Below, one piece after another: positions 43,022 to 54,723 of a DNA stretch of 64,000 nucleotides. The stretch lies in the NCBI RefSeq assembly GCF_022605725.1, contig NC_065560.1:20451052-20515051 (forward strand), written 5' to 3'. The translations under genes were made by a program, and so were the position numbers. The notes beneath the pieces are model-generated. The model saw only the letters and a list, made by a program, of their open reading frames with translations. It searched no databases and was not told the DNA's origin. Source of the stretch: Anthonomus grandis grandis (taxonomy: Eukaryota; Arthropoda; Insecta; Coleoptera; Curculionidae). Each line of letters starts with the position of its first letter. Position 1 is the stretch's first letter.

Positions 43022-43130
43022 CATGGTACTTTAAACGCCACAAAATACCTTGAGAAAAACCAAGTTCTTCCTGCCATTCAAATCCTTCCACGGCTCATAA
43101 TGCAATTATGGTAAACTAATTTTTAGTAAA
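43022..43130 (+). pseudogene. mariner/Tc1-type transposase, right half
   Basis: Starts with CATGG, the second copy of the Gypsy-3 target duplication, and reads GTLNATKYLEKNQVLPAIQ, the segment that normally follows the GSFLF stretch seen at 36700-36725. The rest of the C-terminal domain is not recognisable. Confidence 0.6.
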
Positions 43131-44674
43131 TACTTTTCCTAACCGTCTTATTTATCTCCAAATGACTTTTATTTTTGGGGTTATCTTAAGGAGACCAATT
43201 ACGAACAGGAATTTACTAGACCAACAAAGTTAGAGGAGTTGTGAGATAAAATTGTTAAGTATGCCAATTTCATTTCACTAGAAACTCTTTTGGAGTATGA
43301 AATGTATTTTATTATAGGTTAACTTATTGTTTAGCAAAAGAAGAAGGTCAGTTCTTTAAAGAATAAATTTTTGTTTAGTTTTTTTGTAAGAGTTTTAATT
43401 TTGTTTTTATATGGAGTTAAAATTTGTCTACTTTTATCTGAGTTTTTATTAAAATAACGCTGTAATTTTCATTAGACAATATACAGCATAATAAACATTT
43501 TTCGATTGCGATTCTATATGGGTTGTACACTGACGACATAAAGCCGGCATCAGATTATTTATATTATATAGAAATGCCTAAAGTTTCGCGTAATATTTAG
43601 CAAAATTTTATTGCAAGTAACATAATTATCCTCATCAAAGTCAAGTTACTACCGTCGTACTGAATAAGAACAACGTAGCAGGCGAGTAGCAGGGCGTATG
43701 AAATGTATGCATCCACGTTGCCATATTTCGCCTTTAAAGAGCTTTCTATGAGTAGTAACCGATCCCCCAACCTGTATAGTGCAAAAAAATCTATATTTGT
43801 TTGGTTTTAACGTGTCATTATTTTTATTTGTCCACAGCAGAAAGTTTTGTTGAAACAAATTTTAGATGTGTTTGTTTACAATTAGTTGCCTTAAAAGTTT
43901 TTTTTTATTTATGTAATTACATCAATTTTTTTAATATCTATTATATATCTTATTTTAAATAAATAATTTATTACTATACAAATGCGCACAGTTGTATAAA
44001 TACCCCGAAGTAAGTTTCCCAGCTAGCACGTTACATAACGTAATGTCTTGCTGTTTTTGTTATTCTAAATATATTTGCATGAAACTCGTTCATGCAGACG
44101 TACAATATATTACCACATACTGTTATAAATATAAATAGAAATAAAACAAGAATTAATAGCCTGTTATAATGTAATATTAAAATATTACATATGTATATGA
44201 TTATTAATCGTCAACATGAGAACAAGAGCATTTCGTCTTCGTGGCGTTTTGATGTATTTAGCAAATTCCTATGTACAGTCAACAAAATTGAAAATGTCCC
44301 TCGCTCCGTGGCTCTTTACCCATTTACACGTAATTTAAGCACAATTTGGCTACACTGTATGAATGAAGAAAGTATAGCGGCATTTTTCGGAAATAAGTAA
44401 CGGGGGCTGATGCGGGGGCAGCTTATGCGATCGATCCCATTATAACATTGGGTGTAAGGTTACCATTGTAAATTTTAAGATCTATTTTTAAGGAGGGTTT
44501 TTCCATATTAATTGGCGGCACGGGAATGCAGGTAAAATGTATAAGGTGGTAATTATAAATAAATTTGATGGTAAGTAGTATTGTACTGTCTTTTGTGTTT
44601 ATAAGGGCCTCGAGTCTATTTACGTGTTTAATTTTTTTTATTTTTTAAAGTGTTTTATGTAATATTTTTTCATA
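43131..44674. other. AT-rich spacer, no gene seen
   Basis: No domain. A 69-codon frame at 44191-44400 has no recognisable motif and ordinary AT-rich composition; I do not call it a gene. The last 100 bases precede the transposase start at 44675 and may hold its promoter. Confidence 0.4.
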
Positions 44675-47216
44675 ATGCCAAGATTGCCTGGACGGAGGGA
44701 GAGAACCATGGAAATTCGTACTAGAATTATTGTTATGCATGAGATGGGTGCCACCTTATGAGAAATAGCAATGGCTACGGATCTTTCAGTAAGTTTTTTT
44801 TGTATGCATTTCGTTTAAATTTTTTGTTAGGTAAAATCTATTTAAACTAAAGTATGAAATTTGTCAAAAATCTTTAAACATTCTCTTTAACTTTCATTTA
44901 AAAAAAAAGGTTTGTTTTTATACGGCACCAACTTTTTTTGATATTCTGAAATAAGCTAATAAATTTAATAGATCAAAAACGAAAATTATTATCTCATCGT
45001 CCCAGGAATCTATTCAAATAGGAGTGATTTCGAGGGTAATTTATAATTTTTTCATTAAATTTTTTACTTAGAAAAATAGCTGAAAATTACATATTTTAAG
45101 TTTAATTTATCGATAGATATCTAAAAAAGTTATAAAACTTACATATATTTTTTAACAAAGAAAAATATACATTTTATTGTGTCTATCAAAATAAAAAATG
45201 TTTTTGTTTTATTTTTAAAGTAAAATCATTTTCATATGATTGATTGTTTTTTTTTTTTTTGATTGAGAGGTAGTATTTCTTAAATCCAAACAACCCTTAT
45301 ACAGGGTGAGTTTTTTAAAGTGTTGCAACGCGATATCTTGAAAACATTCAAGTTTTTTCTAAATATTTAATAAACGAAGGTATAGTTTTTTTTAGATAAT
45401 AAATAAATTTAATGCAGTACCATACCCTAAAAAAAGTATTAATGGGTTTAAAGGTTTCCCAAAAACGGTAGTCAAATGTAGTATAGATTGCCGATATTTT
45501 TAATTTTAAATTTAATTTCTGACTCACTACTGCACCAGTTGAGGGTTAAGGAGAGTGGCCCTATTAAAAATTATTTAAATAATATTTAGTCCAAAACGCG
45601 CCATGAGCCAATCCACTACCTATTTACCGCATTATTTATATCCATCTAGTATATTTTTATATCTGTATTATTATTGTATTTATTATTATACCTATGAATG
45701 GGTTTTTTTATGCTAAATTTAAGCTTTACCTCGTTAATTATATTTATTCGATTTAGTAATATGATACATATGTATATGCATTTTACGATATTAGACTGAG
45801 CATTGACGTAAGTGAGCTTTGACATAGGTAATTTACGAAAAAGAAATAATTTAAAATAATTTTGTCTCTTCGCGCCGGTTGTTATTTTTAAATATGAAGG
45901 TTTTATAAAACTTATAGCAAACATTTTAATCTGAAATATTTTCACTTTGAAAACTTTGTCAATATTTTCGCTTTATTTGCTTTTCACCATATATTAAAAA
46001 AAGTTGTCATAGAAATATATTTTGACGGAACGCTCTGAATGTTTTAAAAAAACACCAACAAATAATATAAAATTTTATTATTGTTAAGAGACGTTGTTAT
46101 TGCTTTTTCTCTATTATGTACTATATTCTTTATATATATATATTATATCTATATTCTTTTATTCTTAATAATAAAATATTTACTGCTATTTTTTATCTAT
46201 ACCTATACATATAAGCCACCCCTTTGCTAAACTGTTGTCACTAACCTAATAGTATAATAGATATCTATTTAATTAATTAATACTTATTACTGCATTTGCT
46301 TTTAAACAGGTCAAACAAGTTAGACGCTGGATTCAACGTCAAGAGGCAGAAGGGCATGTAGAAACCAGACAACATCCTGGAAGGCAACCTGTATTGACCG
46401 AAAATATGAGAGAAGCTAATGTTACCCAAGTAAGAAATAACCCTTTCACAAATAGCCGGGTGGTCAAAGAAACCATGAACTTGGATGTTAGTATGCAAAC
46501 AATTAGGAATACTCTTCGTCCAGCTGGAATAAATTGTAGACGAGCCAAAAAGGCCAAATTAATGGTCGACAACGTAGAGCGAAGGCTTAGGTTTGCTCAA
46601 GAAAATATTGACCGAGACTAGTCAAATGTGGTATTTACCGACGAAAAAACGTTTTCTTCGGACATAAGGTCCCATCAATTAGTGTGGAGATCTACAAGTA
46701 CCAGATATGATTCCCATTATGTCCAAGAAACTGAAAAAAGCGGGATAATAACATTGTCATTATGGGGTTGGATAACCCAAAATAGACCCGGAATGCTGGT
46801 AACCACGCCACCCCGAATGAATTCCGGACTACGTGGACATTTTGGAAAATTCTTTTTTGCCTTCATACAGAATATTATATCCGGCTGGACCAATATCCTT
46901 TATGCACGATAATTGTCCAATTTATACCTCCCGTAAGGCGAGAACATGGTTTGAGGAACATCCAGAATTTAATTTAATTCCATGGCCATCCAGAAGCCCC
47001 GACTTAAACCCCATCGAAAATTTGTGGGCTGAAATGGTGAATTCTTGGCATACTTTTAATCAAGGCCAAATTAGATCGAAGGAAAAGTTACTAGCCCACG
47101 CTCAAAGAGTTTGGGAATCTTTCAGAGAGAGACCCGATTTTAGTAATTACGCGGGATCAATGCGGAAAAGGCTGCAACAATGCATTGACGCAAATGGTTT
47201 TTATACCAAATATTAA
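44675..47216 (+). pseudogene. Tc1-type transposase with 1.5 kb intron
   Basis: Exon 1 (44675-44788) encodes MPRLPGRRERTMEIRTRIIV and an HTH start, with one TGA (44759-44761). Intron 44789-46309 (GTAAGT..TTTAAACAG) lies in the HTH. Exon 2 (46310-47216) continues VKQVRRWIQRQEAEG with a second HTH, VVFTDEKTFSSD (first Asp), SFMHDNCPIYTS (second Asp, 34-type spacing) and SPDLNPIENLW (Glu). It is broken by TAG at 46619-46621 and a frameshift about 46835-46905. All catalytic residues are recognisable. No inverted termini were identified around it. Confidence 0.8.
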
Positions 47217-49052
47217 TTAAGAAGCCATACCAATACCAAATGCACCCTATGATATTAAATAATTAATATTTAAAAAAAAGGTGTAAGTTTCGAAAAAAAC
47301 ACAATACATAGGCCATTTAAAAGTTTAAATAAAAAAATATTTTTATTGTAGATTTAAATTGTAATTATACTTACTAAAGCTTGTTAGGAGTAGTGTTGAA
47401 TGTTATTAGTTGTTATTAAGATGTTATACTTAAAGAACTGTAATTTTTCATTAAATAGGAAATAAAATTTTCGCTTTAAAACTGACTTTTGATCCATTAC
47501 TTATACGTTTTATAAGGTTTAAAAAAAAGTAAATAAAAAAGATATGGATAGTTTTTTTATCCAAGAAGAAATCACGAGAGTGCCTTATTTACAAACGGAA
47601 ATATTACTTCACTCATCACTTCAGTTAAAAAGTGTGCTTTACTCATGAGAACCACATAGATTTTTTTCTACCTCTTACCAAAATATAGACATAAACAATT
47701 TAAAATATGGATTTGCCGAACAACATTTTGGGTTAATCGAACAAGTGGGGACAATTTTGAACAGTTTTTGTAAAAACAATGTCCACTTAACCTGATAATG
47801 AGTAAAAAAAATTTCAATAACGCAAACTAACTTTCTTAATATGCAACTTTTACTATACGAGTATAAGCAATTTTTGGTATATTAACTTCTTTTGAGGAGT
47901 TCTACACCCTGTATTTTTATATAGGTATACTTATAAATAAAATGTGAGGAAAAAGAAACAAAAATCTAAATTTTTTTCCCATATTATGGTAGTACTTAGT
48001 ACAAATACTTAGTTTTACTGCGCTGGACAGGGTATTCCAAAATAAGTAGTTTTGGTAGTATCTCAGCTCGTATTACGTTATTAATGCTAGGAGGCGGTGC
48101 TAACCATAGCGCGCTATTTTTTATGAAACCTTTAATGCCTTAAACAGGTTTGAGTTCGCGTTTTTCATTTCCTAGACACAGGATGAAAGAGAAAAATCTT
48201 AACATATACAACATATACCTATCGTTTCTGCTGTAGCACAAGTTTCTATTATTATAATGTTTCCTCTTTTTATGATTACCTATATTTTGGTTTACACTTA
48301 CTGGTTGCTGCCAGAATTAAAAAAACTATTATTTTATCATAGAATTACATCTGTTTGTTTACTTATTTTTAAATACACACCATATATTAAAAAATAAAAA
48401 AAAACAAATAGGTATTTTTTTAAAGTTGCATTTTATTTTTCCAATGTTGGGTGAGTAATATAAAGTAATACTTTGATAAAAAAATTCAAAGAAAACATCG
48501 ATTAGGATTTTTATGTAATGCATAAAAATGGAGTTAAGAAGTATAGTGTCCCAATAATAAATAACTGAAGGTAATTTCTCAAAAGTGATGAACCAAACAG
48601 AATTTTGAAGAGCGCATTTAGCCAACGTATAAAGCACTATAGCGCATTTTCCTAAAAACTTTACATAAGGAAGAAAAACAAACTGATTGATTTTTTTAAT
48701 ATCAGCTTGCACAGCCAAAAAAATATTCGAAACGTCCCACTGCAAAAACCCCATCTACTGAAAAATGAGGTCCGTCACCCCTGCCTATTTATACACGACT
48801 AAACTCGATCGATACTCTACTCCCTACCGCCCGCCGTACGCTACCCCTTCCAATCAAAAGCCATGTTGCCAAATTGCAAGGTAACGAAGTCCGAGAGCAG
48901 ATGCGAGGAACATTTTCAAATTTGCCGACTGTACAAGAATAGTTATTTAACCTGAAAATACGTGCATGTTACCCAATATTAATTTTAAAGCTTAAACAAT
49001 AGTGCTATATAAGATCCTTAAATGAAATTGAGGTGTGTTCAATTTTCTTTTG
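47217..49052. other. AT-rich spacer with one unexplained minus-strand ORF
   Basis: No recognisable repeat pair. A minus-strand open frame of 131 codons (48754-48359) begins MGFLQWDVSNIFLAVQADIK and is rich in hydrophobic and aromatic residues. It has no motif I know. It may be a chance frame in AT-rich DNA. Confidence 0.35.
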
Positions 49053-49311
49053 CTGGCGTGTTAATTGAAAAAGGCGTATCTCCAAAATTGGCCATTTAAA
49101 GTTATTTACCTCTAGGGAGTGCGCAATAAGTTCTATCATCTGTTAAAATCTAGAGGCGTATCTGATCATCTAAATGTGTGTATAATTAAAAATAGAAACG
49201 GCGTATCTACAAATATGCAGTGTCTGTTAATTGAAACGATCGTATCTGACAATATTAGCAGATTTAGACGTAACTAACAGAATTGGTGCAGATACGCCTG
49301 TATCAATTAAC
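49053..49311. repeat. left terminus and cluster of 22-bp motifs, element C
   Basis: Direct 22-mers at 49060-49081, 49142-49163 and 49226-49247, a longer variant at 49185-49208, and one inverted at 49290-49311. Consensus: GTTAATT, six A-rich bases, then GGCGTATCT. The 5' half differs from elements A/B (CCTAAGC) while the 3' half is the same except for G/A and C/T changes. Confidence 0.75.
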
Positions 49312-49492
49312 ATAACGTTTAGGTTTTAGAAGTCGATGTTCATCATAACCTCACTTTTTTAGATATACATATATATCTTGTGAGATTTATGTTATTGCTT
49401 TTGTGTAGTTTCTGTGTTGTAGTTTTCATTAATATATACGTTAAAATTAGGATCTTTGTGCTACTTTGTGCTAGAGTATAAACAAATTGTTG

Positions 49493-49554
49493 GTAAGTTA
49501 GTACATATTGAAGATAAAAGAAGACTTATATATTTATTTTTAATCTGTTTGCAG
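49493..49554 (+). other. 5' intron of DUF7869-type gene C
   Basis: 62-base intron, GTAAGTTAG..TTTGCAG, 14 bases before the start codon at 49569. It corresponds to the intron at 23567-23756 in copy B. Confidence 0.6.
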
Positions 49555-49568
49555 TCAAAATTTTAATT

Positions 49569-51729
49569 ATGTCATCTAGGAGCAAAAAATTGCTTACGTT
49601 AGCTTTAAATGCAAAATTAAAAGATAATATCTGTCATTTCAAAAGTAATAATTACCAGAGGAAACTACCCAAAGTTGAACTTGACTATTACGAATCTTCC
49701 GAAACATCTAATTTATCTGATGACGAAATAGATTGTTATGACATAAATAAGCCTGGAACTTCTTATTCATACAAAAAGAAAATTGTAATCATATATGACA
49801 TTCCATTGACTAATAAGGAATGTACAAATATACAAACAGATTGCTTGTCAAATTGCCATGACCCAAATAGACCTGGACCTTAGTCTACAAATAAAATCGT
49901 GATCTTAAGTCACATTCTTTTAAATCAGGGATGTACAAATTTTGGAATACAATTATGCGAAGAAACTGATGATACAATTTTTATACGAGGAATTGTTACA
50001 AACATTTTTGACAACGCGATGATTGAAAAATTTGTGAAAGGCATTATATTTGATGTTCTGAATAATGTAATACAAATGGAAGTGTTTACAAAAAAAGGTA
50101 AAGTTAGAAAACGTAAAAGGTATTTTGAAGTAACTAAAACTGAAAGGAAAGAATCCAAAGCAAAGAAAAGAAAAACCGAGCATTTAATAAAAGAAGCATG
50201 CGGTGAATCCTATGTAAAAAAATGATCAAAAAAATAAGAAATGCGGAACGTATACAGTTATACGAAGAATATTGGAAACTATCTGCAGATAATCAAAGGA
50301 CTTTTGTATTCAGTTGCTTTACCAATAGAGCCATGAAAAGAAAAACAGTCGGTGAACGACCCTCCAGAAGAAGCAAAACGCTAAATTATTTTTTCACAGA
50401 TAAAGCGGGCAATAAACAAGAAGTGTGTTAAAAGTTTTTCCTTTGTACTCTGGGTTATAATGCAAATAATGATAAAATAATACGAAATGTTTTAAGCCTA
50501 GGTACATCTCTTATTGCAAAACCAGACGGCCGGACATCAAATTGTGGAAAAACAAAAATTGATCGAAATATTATTATTGACCATATAAAAACCTTCAAAC
50601 CATCCATTTCCGATACTACCGAAGGGAGTATGCTCCCAACCGCCTGTATCTCCCAAGTGATATTACCACTAATCTTACGATTTTCTGAATAAATTTCCCA
50701 ATGCCTCCTTTTCATATTACTTATACAGAAATGTGGTTGCCAGTCAAAATATATCATTTAGTAAATTGGGCCATGAAAAGTGCTGGACTTGCGAAGTTTT
50801 TAAAAAACATAATAGTGCTCATAGGAAAGAAAACCTGGATCCCTTTTGCAAAAATTGCAATGATTGGGAGAAACATCATCAAAAATATAAGAATGCCCGC
50901 AGAATGTATAAAATAGATGCAAAAGCAACACAAACTACGTCCGAAATCGTTATCACCGCTGATCTCCAGAAAGTAAGTGATAAGTATAATTCGTTCGTTT
51001 TTAATTTTTTATTTAATTCTCGTTTTACATTCGTCGTTTTTAATTCTCGTTTATAATTTTTAGGTAATCATGTTACCTAGATGTGATACTTTTAAGGAAA
51101 TCATTTTTATGCAAAGACTTGTGGCATACAATGAAAGTTTCGTTCCGGCTGGCAAATTAGGCAAAATGTCCCCATACGCCGTTTTGTGGCATGATGCTAT
51201 GCAAGGGAGGTCAAAAGAAAATATCATTAGCAGTTTTTATCAATACTTCCTATCCATGAGAGATACTAAGTGTGTAATTTTGTGGCTTGGCAACTATTCG
51301 GCCCAAAATAAAAATTGGTGCCTCTTTTAATTTTTTATATATTTAGTTAATGGGACAGAAACTTCAATAGAAAAAGTAATTCTGAGATATTTTAAACCTG
51401 GTCATACGTTTATGGTAGCGGACTCGTTCCACCATCAAATTGAAGTCAGCTTGAAGAGGCGTGGGAAAATATATGATTTTCCAGATTTCGTAGAAGCGGT
51501 AGGAGCTGCATCCAAATTAACAAAAGTTATAGAAATGAATTTGGATTGTTTCTATAAATGGGAAGATAAATCATCACAGTATAAACTAAAGAAAACTACT
51601 CCTAGAACATACTTAAGTAACATGGTAGAGGCAGTATTTAAGAGAGGAAAAAGAACTATGTCATATAAAAATTCATTTGATGATGAAGTCATTGAACTTA
51701 ATTTCTTAAAATCCAAGTCTCAAAAATAG
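49569..51729 (+). pseudogene. DUF7869-type gene, copy C
   Basis: Start at ATG 49569 shortly after the 5' intron. Regions: acidic N-terminus (VELDYYESSETSNLSDDE), a basic stretch (VRKRKRYFEVTKTERKESK), KFFLCTLGYNANND, a Cys/His segment CWTCEVFKKH..CKNCNDWEKHH (50780-50880), TADLQK, an intron 50973-51063 (GTAAGT..TTTTTAG), VIMLPRCDTFKE, LWHDAMQGRS, WLGNYSAQNKNW (usual D-N-C is G-N-Y, so one putative catalytic Asp is lost) and KPGHTFMVADSFHH. Breaks: TAG 49881-49883, frameshift about 50220 in an A run, TAA 50429-50431, frameshift near 50700, TAA 51328-51330. It resembles copy B throughout. DUF7869 function is unknown; a recombinase is my inference. Confidence 0.75.
50973..51063 (+). other. internal intron absent from copy B
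   Basis: 91 bases with GTAAGTGATAAG donor and TTTATAATTTTTAG acceptor, phase 0 between Lys and Val of ADLQK|VIM. In copy B the same residues (ADLEKVIML, about 19640) are encoded without interruption. Confidence 0.7.
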
Positions 51730-52263
51730 GGTAAGTTGAAAATTTTAAAACATCTATAATATTCAAATAAATACTATTGCAGGAATTTATATGCCCAAAA
51801 AAGAAATTAGTCCTAAAGAAATACCAAATACTAAGAAAAATTGAAATTGTAAACAAACTTCGTAACATTCTTCCAAAATCCAGAATGCTATTTTGGGAAA
51901 GTTTACCTACAACAAACGACCGAGTAGAGTCCAGTGATGATGAATGAAGCCTTCGAGCTTAACCCATGAAATTTAAAATGTAAGTTGGCAATCTGAACGT
52001 TAAATTTAAGTTACTTATTTATTATCTATTGTAGGTTTTCGAATCCTTAAAGCCCCATGTTGGAGAATTTTACTCGTGTATAAAATAATAACGTGTTTAG
52101 TGGTAATCGGTTTTTCCGATCTGTATCCTATGTAAATGTTGAGTTGTATAATGTACTTTGCTTTTGTTAAGTACCCTAATATACGAAATTTGAAATTAGA
52201 ATCTAACTTTCTTTATTTGCCTCTTTTAGTTACGCCCAAAATCACTACATTCTTGAATGATAT

Positions 52264-52285
52264 GTTAATTGAAAAGGGCGTATCT
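52264..52285 (+). repeat. 22-bp motif, right side of element C
   Basis: Same motif as 49060-49081 with one changed base, direct orientation, 535 bases after the gene's stop codon. Confidence 0.7.
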
Positions 52286-52766
52286 ATCAAAAGTCACTTT
52301 TAGAGTAATATTATACATATAATATGAATATACAAAAATTCTTTAAGCGGAATCATATCACGAATTCCTTTTTCATGTTAATCCATTTAAATCTGCGGAT
52401 GGCACAAATTAAAGTCTTTAAAGTCAAATGTCTCAAAAGTGATTTTTCGGCACACGATCCACGCAACAAACACTTATGTCGATTTCATTTAAAATATCTG
52501 AATTTTTTCAAGGTCTTTAAGAAAAAGTTGCAAATTAGTTGATGGCGGCCGGTAAGTTCCCATTACACCAAAGCATTCATTATTTATTTCAATTATGCAT
52601 CTGAAGATACTAGTTTCTGTACAATTAACTATTTCACAATTGACTTAAATATTTGACTTAAATATTAAATATTTATGAATAAATATCATTTAAATTAAAT
52701 TTTGAGCCGGTAATAAAAAGTATCAAAATTGAGAATTGTAAATCTTGGAAAATTTTCTATGTTATA
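52286..52766. other. spacer, no gene seen
   Basis: AT-rich; a 72-codon frame (52324-52542) has no known motif. Confidence 0.35.
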
Positions 52767-54723
52767 CAGAGTGATTCAAAACTGAGTGTAAATTCAAGGG
52801 CGTATTTACCAGCCAAAAATAAAAACTTTTTTTCATATAAACGTATATCCTAACTTGCTTCGTTTTCTAGATATAGAGTGTAAAAGTTTTTTAATAAAAT
52901 CAGTTTTTTATCAATTATTCAAAATTCTTTCAGCCGATTTAAATAAAATTTAGTAGGCTTATTTATCGTCATAAAGGCCCTCTTTTGGTGAAAATAAAAT
53001 AAATTTATTAATTCCAGTGGCGTTTTAGGAGGTTACCTACTTGGTACTTATGGGTAAAATTATGGTACACCACCGCTTTTTTGGCAAGTTAATTTTTTTT
53101 TTCAGATTAAGCGGTCAATATTGTAACTTTCTTGCCTTTTGAGCCTTACTCGTATCTAGCTTTGTTTCCAGGAAAAAATCAAAATCTGTGCCGGGCCCTA
53201 TTAAAATAAATAATAAATATTCGCATCAATTATTGAGATTCATTTAATTTCTTTTCAAAATTTAACTTAGCCTAAGTAACAGATACATACAAAAGTAGAT
53301 TTTCATATTAAATGCTGGAAATAACTGTTTCCTGCAGCGATACAACCCTCCATTCTTCGCCTTAGGGACTGTTGAACGCGTTCAAAAATTTCGGGAGTAT
53401 TTCTGACTACCTCGAGGGCATGAAATGTTCGTTGTTGTAGGATTTCAATAGCAGAAACTGGTCCTGCATCATACACCAGGCTTTTAACATGGCCCCATAG
53501 AAAGAAATCTAGCGGGTGTACCCCGCTCTGTCTGGGGAACGTGGTGGCCAAGCTATTGGACCTGCTCGGCCGATCCAGCGTTTGGAGAATTCAAGATCTA
53601 AATATTCGCGGACAGTTATTCGAAAATGGGGAGGGGCTCCATCGTGCATAAAACAAATATTTTGACGAATATTCAACGGCACATTCTCCAATAAACCGGG
53701 TAAGTGATTCTGTAAAAAGCCAAGGTATGTATCGCCACTTAAAGTTCAGGGAAAAATAAATGGACCAATTAAAAAGTCTGCAACAATCCCTGCCCAAACA
53801 TTCAAACTGACTTGGTGGTTCGAGTGTCGAATTTCGTGGGGATTTTCAATTTCCCAAACATAGATGTTATGATAATTAACGACTCCATCGCGGATAAATT
53901 GAGCTTCGTCCGTAAATAGGATGCAAGATAAAAACTTCGGATCCCTGGCACGATTATTAAGTATCCATCTTGCAAATTGTACTCGCTGGCTTGTGGTATG
54001 GATAAAAGCAATTTTCATGTAAAACTCTCCTCTGTCGATTGACGAAGGATTAAATCTCGTGCAATTTGCCTCGTGCTTAACGCAGGATTCTCCTCAATAA
54101 GTTGCAGAATTTCCTCTTCCGTCATGGCGTTGCGGACTTACACGCGACCTACCAACATTCATTCTGCTAGTTTGGAATCTTCCAAATTCCCGGAGATGCT
54201 GATAAGGGTTGCTGAAAGTTCTGCAGTTGGGCAACCGACGATGAGGAAATCTTAAAGAGTACATGCCACGAGCTTCAAGCGCGTTTCCATCAGCCAAACC
54301 ATAAACAAAATGAATGTCTGCAAGAAGCTCAAATGAAAATGATTTATTTTTCATTATAAAAAGAAAAGAAAAATGAAAAACAACCACACAAAAAAAAACT
54401 AAACCGACTGTAAACACCAAAACGTCAATAATGACAAATATGTCATGGTTATGGAGAAAAACAAATTACTGCTAACAAAGGTCACAGCCCCGACTTACTT
54501 ACATGTTTTAATAGAGCCAGGCACAGGTTATTACCAAATTTTATTTAAATTGACTAAAAGGATTTTAAATAATTGATAAAATACCGATTTTATTATAAAA
54601 CTTTTACACTCTGTATCTAGAAAACGAAGCAAGTTAGGATATACATTTATATAAAAAAAAGTTCTTATTTTTGGCTGGTAAATACGCCCTTGAAATCTTT
54701 GCACTCAATTTTTAATCACCCTG
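52767..54723 (-). mobile_element. Tc1/mariner-type element with long TIRs
   Basis: 1,957 bp, flanked by TA (52765-52766 and 54724-54725). The ends CAGAGTGATTC and, inverted, CAGGGTGATTA begin inverted repeats of about 160 bases (52767-52930 against 54569-54723), including AAGGGCGTATTTACCAGCC and its inverse GGCTGGTAAATACGCCCTT. The transposase gene is on the minus strand. The GGCGTATTT here is coincidentally like the 22-mer core of the DUF7869 elements but has no matching 5' half. Confidence 0.85.
53303..54420 (-). pseudogene. mariner-type transposase, DUF4817-like N-terminus
   Basis: Minus strand: N-terminal DUF4817-like HTH (ELLADIHFVYGLADGNALEA, FPHRRLPNCRTFSNPYQHL), then EEEILQLIEENPALSTRQIA, then a catalytic core with FTDEAQFIRDGV (first Asp), SLNVWAGIVADFLIGPFIF, ICFMHDGAPPHF (second Asp) and a broken third segment (WPPRSPD.., HPLDFFLWGHVK, last Asp). 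Frameshifts near 54120, 54015 and 53525 break it, and one stop precedes the core. This type (DUF4817 plus DDE) is common in insect genomes. Confidence 0.8.

Larger units (their letters stand above)
49053..52285 (+). mobile_element. DUF7869-type element C (plus strand)
   Basis: Starts with CTGGCGT (49053-49059) plus a 22-mer, the same arrangement as at 5156 and 24285, followed by further 22-mers, then an intron-containing DUF7869-type gene (49569-51729) and a last 22-mer at 52264-52285. The right end lacks a CTGSCGT cap in inverted orientation, so the right terminus is missing or undetected. I infer a transposon because the repeats border the gene on both sides and two copies occur in different contexts. 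Confidence 0.65.

Noticed and set aside
44191..44400. 69-codon plus-strand ORF as a host gene
   Set aside because: No motif, no splice sites and no supporting context.
52790..52810. an extra DUF7869-family 22-mer (GGCGTATTT)
   Set aside because: It lies in the long TIR of the mariner-type element, is mirrored at its other end and lacks the motif's 5' half.
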